DNA of 64,000 bases from Batillaria attramentaria (lineage: Eukaryota; Mollusca; Gastropoda; Batillariidae): assembly GCA_018292915.2 (NCBI GenBank), contig JACVVK020000390.1:570001-634000 (forward strand), read 5' to 3'. This document shows, piece after piece, positions 56,040 to 64,000 of the stretch; within the stretch, counting starts at the first letter, position 1; each line of letters starts with the position of its first letter. A model generated the notes under the pieces. It was not told the DNA's origin. It worked only from the letters and a program-made list of their open reading frames with translations, and made no database searches. The translations under genes were made by a program, and so were the position numbers.

Positions 56040-56443
56040 CAATAATAATAATAATAATAATAGTATTGTATTGGCGCTTTACCCAATTTCATGAATCGGC
56101 TCAAAGCGCCGCGAACTGAACCTTACACGCACGCTCACGTGAATCACACGCATCCTCTCACATACTGGACACAAACACATTACAATCACGTGGTGCGAAG
56201 GGTCAGCTCAGCTATTTAAATTTCGGAATTTAGAATTGCATTTATTTTTCAAATTTGGTGGGCTGAACATTTCCAAAGCAGAGGGGGAGAAGCCGGAGTA
56301 CCCGGAGAGAACCCCCGACGATCGGCCCGAATGAACGGTGCCACATACGAGAAGGAAAAATTCTTCGCCCCGAATGGGACTCGAACCTCTGACCTCTCGC
56401 ATTGGTGACAAGTCTCTTAACCACTAGACCACCGACCACCCTC
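56040..56443 (-). mobile_element. SINE-B, full length
   Basis: Box A/B head at the right (CCACTAGACCACCGACC, GGGACTCGAACC in plus view), whole body, and (AAT)n tail at the left. Confidence 0.92.
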
Positions 56444-56689
56444 CTCGTTCAGCCCACTCTGGGCAGACGCCGACCTAGGCAGCAAAAGTCCCGCTTGTGT
56501 CAAGTAAGATTCGTAAATCTCCCAGTCCGTTGCCCGGTGCTTATAATTACAACTAACCCACAGGAGCCGCGGCCAACACATCTTTTCTGCGGGAATAAAA
56601 TGAGTTACCGAGGAATCTCGCGTTTGACGTCACACTCGCGATCAAAAGAACTGCTACAACATTTATGTTGTGCGTTGATATTCAAAACT

Positions 56690-57090
56690 AGCGGATGTAC
56701 CCGGCTTTGCTGGGACTAGTGATGTGATCTGTCTGGTAAGTGCTTTCTGGTCTCCCAGTTTGGCGATACGTGGTGGAAAAGGACGTCAAGCTCCGATCTT
56801 CCAAGAGTTTTTTTTTTTCCTTTCAGGTTGTTTTTGGGGTCACCCTAAGTAAGGCTTTATGGTGTGATCTGTCTAGTACGTTTTCTGGTCTCCCTGTGTG
56901 GCACTACTTGGTGGAAAAGGGCGTTTAACTCTGATTTTCCGAGACTGTTTCCAACCACAGTAATTCCGGGCTCCCCTTGAGTACAGCCACCAATTTTGAT
57001 CGCGATGTGAGAACTCTAAGTTAGGTTTCACGATGAACAGACACACAGACACACAGACAGACACACGCACACTGTTCATATATATTTAGA
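56690..57090 (+). mobile_element. Dispersed repeat M (class unknown) with internal duplication
   Basis: Opens with CTAGCGGATGTACCCGGCTT and closes with ACAGACAGACACACGC and GTTCATATATATTTAGATG, a structure I have seen in other invertebrate repeats. TGTGATCTGTCT, TTCTGGTCTCCC and TGGTGGAAAA recur 140 bp apart inside it. Confidence 0.5.
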
Positions 57091-57993
57091 TGTGCACCTC
57101 CGGCATAAACAATTAGGTAGGGGTCATTTTCTATCGATCCGCCATAACTGACTTCGGTCAAATGTGGCGAATTTGGCATTCCCTACTTCAGGAATCAGGT
57201 CATTTGAGGTCCGGAACAAAGTGGACTCTTGTAGAACGTCCTAGAAAACCACCCTAATGAATATTTTTTTTGTTTTTTTTTTCGCGAAAAGTGAACATTT
57301 GACATATGACATTTATACGGAAATCTGACATTTGCCATATGAAGGCGTAACGTCAGTCTTGTCGCAGCTAGTTCTTCTGATCTTGAGTGTCTGATGCGAA
57401 TTTGTACGTTTCCGTTGGTGGTGAGGCGTTATGTAAGCTCCAGCCATCGCGACTGTGGATCTCAATAACAGGGCAATAGATCATCCCCCAAGGAGAGGGG
57501 AGCTCTTCAGAAAGGAAGTTAAAATTATCGAACTTCCTGTGGGCCGATGGTAACCGAACTCCCTTGACTCAGCGCGCAAGCATGGCGGACGAGACTCGAG
57601 TTTGTCACGTGACTGTGTAAAACACTGATGCTGTGGTGTTCTATTTGGCGGGCGTCACCGCCTTAGCTATCGTCTGCTCTTGCGTGGGAGAGCGGGAGGG
57701 GGGCGGGGGGCATGTCTGGTGTGTTGTAAAGTAGCAGATTTGACTGATTACGGAGTAAACGGACGGACTTGAATTACTGACATGAATTTCCAATGTTTTC
57801 CTCGACTTGTTAAAGTTCATAACAGTGCATCTGTCCTCAGTTTGTTCATGAAAACGGATGAAAAGAAGCAGTTGGGGGTTTGTCAAGTGGCATATTTGAC
57901 TTACGGAGTGAAAGGACTTGTATTATAAACATGAATTTCTCTTGTCTTCCTTGACTTGTTAACGTTCCTAAAGTGTATTTGACCCATGGGTGG

Positions 57994-58137
57994 GGGGTGC
58001 GGGTAGGGTGTTTGTACGTTTAACGTCCTTTTCACCCACGTACGGGTGATATTATTATTATTATATCAAAGACGACAAAAAGGCCAGCAAATATGTGGCC
58101 CACGCCGGGATTCGAACTCGAGACCCGAGCATTGAAA
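57994..58137 (-). mobile_element. SINE-A inserted in the tandem array
   Basis: Flanked by CCATGGGTGG at 57984-57993 and 58138-58147. It is 5'-truncated (no box A) and has a small ATT expansion inside the body. Confidence 0.88.
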
Positions 58138-58332
58138 CCATGGGTGGAGGAACGGATGCATGTATGGTGTGTTGTAATTTGTAAAGTGGCAGATTTCATT
58201 TGCTGAGTAAAAGGACTTGAATTAAGGACATGAATTTTCCTTGTTTTCCTCGATATGTTACAGCACGTAGGAGTGCATCTGTCCGCGGTTTGTGCACGAG
58301 AACGGATGAAAAAAAAAGAGACATGTTTTGGG

Positions 58333-58725
58333 GCGGTCGGTGGTCTAGTGGTTAAGAGACTTGTCACCAATGCGAGAGGTCAGGGGTTCGAGCCCCACTC
58401 GGGGCAAAGACTTTTTCCTTCTCGTACGTGCACCGTTCATTCGGGCCGATCGTCGGGGGTTCTCTCCGGGTACTCCGGCTTCCTCCCCCTCTGCTTTGGA
58501 AATGTTCAGCCCACCAAGTTTGAAAAATAAATGCATATCTAAATTCCGAATTTAAATAGCTGAGCTGACCCTTCGCACCACGTGATTGTAATTCGTTTAT
58601 GTCCTGTGTGTGAGAGAATGCGTGTGACCCACGTGAGCGTGCGTGTTGGGTTTAGCTCGCGGCGCTTTGAGCCAAAATATTTGGGATAAAGCGCCTGTAT
58701 TAATGCGATTATTATTATATTATTA
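58333..58725 (+). mobile_element. SINE-B, full length with target duplication, inserted in the array
   Basis: Flanked by TTTTGGG at 58326-58332 and 58726-58732, giving an element of 393 bp from GCGGTCGGTGGTCTAG to the (ATT)n tail. Box B is GGGTTCGAGCCCC. Confidence 0.92.
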
Positions 58726-59153
58726 TTTTGGGTGTTCTAAAACGGCAGATTTGATTTACGGAGTGAAAGGGCTTGAATTGCATGCAGAAATGTCCCCTCG
58801 TTTTCGTGGAGTATTACAGGTCCTAAGAGTGCATCTGTCCCATGTTTGAGAGAATGGATGAAAAGAGGCATGTCTGGTCGTCTGGTGACAGATGGCAGAT
58901 TTGACTTAATGGATGGCCTGTTTTTAACCACATCCTTGGGCGTGCATGTGCATTGCTTGAATAACTGAGTGTCCGTACAGCGTGTGTGGCTGGCAAGGAC
59001 GCCCCATCAGTAGACTAGGATAACAGCGCTACCAGGGCTTCATCGTTTGTTTCTGCTGGAAATCACAGTCGTTTTTTTTTGTTGGAAAAACAATTGCAGA
59101 ATTGCGAGAGCTTGCAGCCCTGATATTTATAGAAGCCAGGGTGCAGATAAATT

Positions 59154-59233
59154 GTGACCTTCCACCACGAAATGAGTCTTCTTGCGCTATTTGTACATGT
59201 TACGAGACGACTCATTTCGTGGTGGAGGGTCAC
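59154..59233. mobile_element. 80-bp hairpin element, copy 2
   Basis: Same length as 4876-4955, with arms beginning GTGACCTTCCACCACGAAAT and ending TCGTGGTGGAGGGTCAC. A change in the left arm (CTT for CCT) is not matched in the right arm. Confidence 0.75.
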
Positions 59234-59307
59234 GAATCAAAGGCATTTACCTGTAGGAGTGCTTTATGTTTTTCCTACGTCAGTTCTCTATGCTACGTCA
59301 CTGGTAT

Positions 59308-59351
59308 TTCATCATCATCATCATCATCATCATCCATCATCATCATCATCG
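59308..59351. repeat. (ATC)n microsatellite
   Basis: ATC trinucleotide run with one CATC break. Confidence 0.9.
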
Positions 59352-59362
59352 AAATAACAATA

Positions 59363-59744
59363 ATAATAAGTAGACGATTTATCCAATTCCTTGGACCAAA
59401 TCACCGCCACCTGAGTCCAACATGCACGCTCATGTGAATCACACACACACACACACACTCCCCCACACACCGGACATGAACACATTGCAATCACGTGCCA
59501 CAAAGGGTCGGCTCAGCTCCTCTTAAGTTTCGGAATCAGAATTGCAGTCATTTTTTTTTTTTTTGTCTGAACATTTCCAGAGTAGCAGGTGAGGAAGCCG
59601 GGTACCCGGACAGAACCGCCAACGATCAGCCCGAATAAACGGTGCCAAATACTAGAGGTAAAATCCCATGTCCCAAGCAGGAGCCGAACTGCCCACCTCT
59701 TGCATTGTGGAAGAAGTCAGTTACCACCACACCACCGACCGCTC
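59363..59744 (-). mobile_element. SINE-B, full length, diverged
   Basis: The order of SINE-B blocks is kept (ATCACGTGCCACAAAGGGTC, CTGAACATTTCC, ACCGACCGCTC) but with many substitutions. It is the oldest SINE-B copy here. Confidence 0.82.
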
Positions 59745-59756
59745 CCTAGTTAACAC

Positions 59757-59942
59757 CGGGAGCCGGGATAGCCGAACGGCAGAGCGTTAGACTTTCAATG
59801 CTCGGGTTGTGAGTTCGAATCCCGGCTAGGGCCAGGCCAGATAATTTGTTCAGGCCTTTTTCTCGTTGCCCCGTCTTTGATATCACCCCTTATGTGGTGG
59901 AAAAGGACGTTACACACCCACTCTCCCGCCCACTCACCCACC
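59757..59942 (+). mobile_element. SINE-A, full length
   Basis: GGGAGCCGGGATAGCC, box A ATAGCCGAACGGCAGAGCG, box B GAGTTCGAATCCCGG, TTTGATATCACC, TGGTGGAAAAGGACGTTA and CCCA-type end. This is the clearest intact head in the window. Confidence 0.9.
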
Positions 59943-60560
59943 CTCTTGCCAACACCTGCATCCTGCGGCTGAACTCCGTCGGTGGCACGTCCACACTGAT
60001 TCAACAAGGGCAATGCATAATTCATTTCCCTGCCTAATTCATTTATATTGACATTATTGTAATATGCTGTTCGTTTCCTGCAAGTATTCCCCCCCCCCTT
60101 CCTCCGTATAGTGACGCTTGCTTTGCATGCTGCTTGTTTTTGTCGCATCAGAAAAAACGTCCATAAGGGATTTCCCATCAAGCCATCCGGGCAGGAAAAC
60201 AATGCAATATAATGTCGAGGGTATGTCCCTGCCAGAAAGTGCTATCGGTACAGACAGAAAGAAGAGAGATGGTATCTTCTGGCAGGGAACCATCGACTAT
60301 CATGATCTTTCCAGTGCACATCTTCAAACACGCTTTGCTGTGAAACAGTGCGGGCTGTGGAAGTATTTCTGACACATTTCGTGACAAAGCTGGTGGTACG
60401 TGCCAATCTGCCACCTAGCTACAGCGAAGCACTCTCAGGCACACGTGGACATTTTTGTTCCATAACATAAACACTGCTAACAGGCCCTCTGGTTTGATGT
60501 TTTTATTGTTTGGGAATCGCCAAGTGTCAGTTGTTGTATCCCGACTGAGTAGGTTTGTGT

Positions 60561-60564
<4 letters not shown>

Positions 60565-60602
<38 letters not shown>

Positions 60603-60708
60603 GGGGGGGGGGGGTGTTTGGGAGGTTAACGTCCTTTTCCACCAAGTATGGGTGATATCAAAGACGGGGAAACGCGAAAAAATATCTGGCCCCAGCCGGG
60701 GGCGTGTG

Positions 60709-60762
<54 letters not shown>
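60565..60762 (-). mobile_element. SINE-A (60600-60706) between two (GA)n runs
   Basis: GA runs at 60565-60599 and 60713-60762 flank a 5'-truncated SINE-A (GGTTAACGTCC, TTCCACCAAGTATGG, GATATCAAAGACGGGG, TGGCCCCAGCC). This looks like an insertion into one GA microsatellite. Confidence 0.78.
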
Positions 60763-60766
<4 letters not shown>

Positions 60767-61010
60767 CTGTATACCAGACAAAAGCTTTAAGCTCCATGGA
60801 CTAGACAAGGCGTTTAGGCCCTTCTTCAAGACGGCAGACACTGCACTGACGTAGTCAGTATAAGGGTTACTGTACAGATATGGCCTTCCGGCACGAGACA
60901 ATGAATTTATTCAATAAAACGTTACGTCCCGGCTGTCTGCGCGACAAATAAACTATTGTTTTGTATGCTTTGCGTCTTTGGAAAGTGATAGCCAGGTAAG
61001 AATCATTCTA

Positions 61011-61433
61011 CAGCCTTCACAAAAAGTTAAGGACCACTTGCAAATATCATTCAACTTTTGTCGTGGTGGCATGCTGGTGTAGTGCTGAACATCGCTGAAA
61101 CGGCGGCTTATGTAGGCAAACAAATGAGCACAGTTCATAACCAGGATGCATACTTTGACCTGCATCTCATTTTTGCCGCGCAGAAAGCCCCAGGTATCGC
61201 TCACTGAACACTGAAACTCGGTCTAGTTTTGCCGAAATTGCAGATTTTCAAACGCGCCAAGCATGCTGTGTGACGCGCACGTGCCATCCACACAGTGGTC
61301 GCCATGTTCACTAATTACCCCTTAACCTTGCTACCGAATTTTACGGGAAAAATCTTATTCGTTTATTTTTTTTCTGATTTATTGAAACTGTCACCCATTA
61401 TGTTGACTGGTCCTTAACTTTTTGTGAAGACTG
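61011..61433. mobile_element. Tc1/mariner-type MITE, 423 bp
   Basis: Ends CAGCCTTCACAAAAAGTTAA and TTAACTTTTTGTGAAGACTG, inverted repeats of about 26 bp with one mismatch, flanked by TA at 61009-61010 and 61434-61435. TA duplication and this end structure mark the Tc1/mariner superfamily. There is no transposase. Confidence 0.88.
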
Positions 61434-62114
61434 TATTTAACACAAAGCAGTCAGACAATTGCAAGTTTCGGAAATGCGCACACACTTTCTGCCAAGATTA
61501 AGAGCAAACTCGAACCCATACTCAGAAAAACCACACTGGTATACAATATGATATTGCGACCATACTCCCGTTGGTCACATGGTCTTTGTTTGTCCGACAT
61601 TTTGGGCGGAGTTTCGCTATTTCCAAATATGTTCCGTCGCTCACGACAATTGCCTTGCTAGACACGTATGAATAATTTTACTTCACCGCGTCCCTTATTT
61701 GCAAGAACAAGACGATCGAATCGGAAATACGATTACATCAAACACTGAACTGTCTAGACGGCACTATGGAGGATATGATTTGATTGGACGACACGACTAG
61801 GCCCGTGACCCAACTTTCTAACGAACGATTTGATTGAAGTGTACTTTTCCTTTGACCGTGCGATATCTTTTAATGTTTTGCACGCTCTCGGCATTTCTTT
61901 CCACTAATCCGCTTTATCCATGGCTGTCGATGAATGACTCCTGTCTGATCAAACAGGAAAAACAGATCATTTTCTAATCCGATTGCAGGTTCTGTGGGCA
62001 GCGTTTCACGCAAGCTGCGCAAACATCAAAGAAATTAATATCCAGATCTTTCCAAAATGCACAGCACTGGTGACAATTGGAACGTCACTGAAAAACAAAC
62101 CCAACCCAAACAAC

Positions 62115-62137
62115 ACACACACACACACACACACACA
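62115..62137. repeat. Short (CA)n microsatellite
   Basis: CA run of about 23 bp. Confidence 0.85.
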
Positions 62138-62308
62138 TCCATGTCTTTTGTGTGATGTGGGAACATTCGTCCTACGAATCGTTGATGTAATAAAGGAACA
62201 TGCCTTAAATTATGCGTCTTTTCAAATTTGCGTTATATTTCCTGAGACAGGGTACCTTAAGCCATATTAATATATATCGATCTTTCTTGTAAGTCAAATA
62301 CTTTCAGA

Positions 62309-62750
62309 TATACAGAGGGGTTTTTTTTGGACACAAATTTTTGATGTGATAAAGGAACGTCCAGACTGACACAAACAGTAGGTGTACTCTGGGAACCGAG
62401 CAGACACAAACTGCAGATTCAATCCGGGAACATTGACAATAACACGATAAATCAACTTTTGTAATCCTTTAAACCGAGTTTGTCCTTTACCAACCATGCT
62501 GAAAACGTTTTCATATAGTGATTTTCCTTGTATGTGGAAGGCTATAGGATATACAGAGGGGTGCATGTTGGACACAAATTGTTGATGTGATGAGGGAACA
62601 TTCACGCAGACACAAACAGGAGGTTTAATCTGGGAACCGACCAGACACAAACTGAAAGTTCAATTTGGGAACCTAGACTATGGATCGATAAATTATCTTT
62701 GTAATGCTTAAACTCGAATGTTTCATGACCAACCATGTTGGAAACATTAA
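62309..62750. repeat. Tandem duplication, 242-bp unit, 2 copies
   Basis: ATACAGAGGGG, GTTGGACACAAATT, CTGGGAACCGA, CAGACACAAACTG and GACCAACCATG recur in order 242 bp apart. A more diverged partial unit (GTTGATGTAATAAAGGAACA) near 62180 suggests a third. Confidence 0.82.
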
Positions 62751-63196
62751 AAATCATGTGTCATAAGTGGACACCAGCAATAGGTTATGCATTCACCATC
62801 AAATTATTGTTGACAAATCACAGTGGTAAAGGCGTACCATCCAAGATACCTATACAGGTGCGAATTGACAACCTGCATTTGGTCGGCTGGTTTGCAGATT
62901 GGTTGGCTGGATTGATGAATGGTTGACTGTTTGGTTGAAGTTTTAATATCGCTCGCCGAAAACATGGAGACGGCTCATTGGGCGATGGCTTAAGCGTTGT
63001 GTATTGTGTAGGCTTTTAGCTCTGCCCAGCCCCGCTTTGTCCAGCCCGATCATGTAATTACAGCCTTTCAGCACGAGTCCCACGCGCCTATTACCTAGGT
63101 GCGTAGTGCCGCGGGGGAGGGGAGGTGGGTTGGATAACTGCCGTACTGAAAAGATGTTTAAACTAGTCATGTACTGCCTTTTTTTCGGTTTTACCA

Positions 63197-63247
63197 GAGA
63201 GAGAGAGAGAGAGAGAGAGACTCTGGCTACAGAGAAAGAGAGAGGGG
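63197..63247. repeat. (GA)n microsatellite, imperfect
   Basis: GA runs at 63197-63220 and around 63230. Confidence 0.85.
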
Positions 63248-63359
63248 CGGCATTGACGAATAAACAAAAGATAGTTTCTTTTAGGGTGAGGTGAGTGTGT
63301 GTGGGGGGGGGGGGGGCGGTCTACTGACGAGAGAGAGAGAGAGTACTTTCTTTCGATGG

Positions 63360-63710
63360 AGCGTAGTGGTGGTGTTCATGGTAACGTTCTCACTCGGCCA
63401 TGAGAAAGTCTCACATAACTGTCACCAGGGCCCGCAGGTAAAAGTCGAGGTAAGGGATTTTAGCCCCGGGTTAAGGCCTAACCTCAAACTAAACTGACTC
63501 TAGGGTTAAATATTCTTTGCTGTTTTGTTTTAAATCAGAAGGGGGTCCATTCCGGCAAAGTGAATATGCCGTTATAAAAGAATTTTTCTTCTTTCTTCGC
63601 TTCCTTTTTTAAAATTTGATTTTATTTTTGGGTCTCTTTTGTCTTACTCTGGGTTAGGCCAGTAGTCGTGGGTTAGATTAACCTCGAGTTTTACATGCAG
63701 GCTCAGGGTA
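63360..63710 (+). mobile_element. Dispersed repeat F, copy 2
   Basis: The body from GCAGGTAAAAGTCGAGG through CCTAACCTCAAACTAAACT, GGGGGTCCATTCCGGC and TGGGTTAG matches copy 1 at 9613-9957. The head is more diverged (GTAGTGGTGGTGTTCATGG). Confidence 0.68.
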
Positions 63711-64000
63711 ATAACTGAAGTAACGGCCAAAACTGGTTCAAATGCAAGAAAAGGGAATAGAACATATTTTGTAGAATAGCGTAATTTTCGAAATAAAGTA
63801 CCGATCCTACCCATCTTTCTCTCCGCCGCCGCGCCGTGCACCCGGCAGTCAATCTATGTATCTGGCGACTCCAACTTGTAACCTCTTTCTACGTACCTCT
63901 GACGCCAGATGCCACCTTGTGTCTTACATCATGACATTCAGAATGGATTCCCCTACACCACTATGACCGTTTCATGCCGACTGAAAGTCATCAGGCAAAT

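Larger units (their letters stand above)
57711..58925. repeat. Tandem array, about 155-175 bp unit, about 4.3 units, with two SINE insertions
   Basis: GCAGATTTGAC, ACGGAGTGAAAGGACTTG, GACATGAATTT, TTGTTTTCCTCGA, GAGTGCATCTGTCC and AACGGATGAAAA recur in order in units beginning near 57711, 57885, 58150, 58740 and 58871. SINE-A (57994-58137) and SINE-B (58333-58725) interrupt it. Confidence 0.85.
41230..64000. other. Upstream flank of the GPCR; repeats only, no further gene recognised
   Basis: Apart from a degenerate transposase piece at 49959-50150 I recognise no coding sequence. The stretches 42060-43090, 51650-52390, 55100-55640, 57100-57700, 61440-62150 and 62760-63190 show neither listed repeats nor coding similarity. 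A 5' untranslated receptor exon may lie in the left part. Confidence 0.45.

Overview
The window looks like nuclear DNA of a lophotrochozoan, most likely a marine gastropod mollusc. The reasons are intron-split genes with animal-type splice sites, dense (CA)n, (GA)n and (AAAC)n microsatellites, many tRNA-derived SINEs, and several short DNA transposons. The species is an inference. Only two protein-coding genes can be read with confidence, both on the minus strand; they take up about 1.4 kb of coding sequence in 64 kb.

Gene 1 (7482-13301, minus) is a complete four-exon coding region of 195 residues. It encodes an EFHD1/EFHD2 (swiprosin-1) type protein, a calcium-binding actin regulator with two EF-hands and a C-terminal coiled coil. 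An acceptor-like site 7 nt upstream of its ATG suggests an untranslated leader exon further upstream. Intron 3 carries a decayed tandem copy of the 3' end of exon 3, and intron 2 holds a polypurine/polypyrimidine tract of about 350 bp.

Gene 2 (36419-41146, minus) is a complete four-exon coding region of 426 residues for a class A (rhodopsin-like) G-protein-coupled receptor with all seven membrane segments, a DRF motif and NPFIY. All three introns are phase 0. The ligand cannot be told from the sequence. A short, highly similar relic of its exon 2 lies about 12 kb away on the plus strand (28535-28597). The two genes have no visible functional link.

The rest is repeats. Layout: 1-7.5 kb, 3' flank of gene 1 with an 80-bp hairpin element and a hAT-like element; 13.3-28.5 kb, microsatellites, three tandem arrays, SINEs and a LINE 3' end; 28.5-36.4 kb, the receptor relic, a CRE/E-box-rich segment and diverged tandem arrays running up to the receptor stop codon; 36.4-41.2 kb, the receptor; 41.2-64 kb, a mosaic of SINEs, MITEs of several types (TTAA or TAA, TA and hairpin classes), a PIF/Harbinger remnant nested in a SINE, a 1.1-kb tandem duplication, several minisatellites, and a tandem array interrupted by two SINEs. 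For reference I name the repeat families locally: SINE-A (tRNA-derived, about 170-185 bp, CCCA-rich 3' end), SINE-B (tRNA-derived, about 395 bp, ATT tail), SINE-C (about 190 bp, GTGA/GA end), SINE-E and SINE-J (other tRNA-like heads), and repeats F, G, H and M (unclassified).
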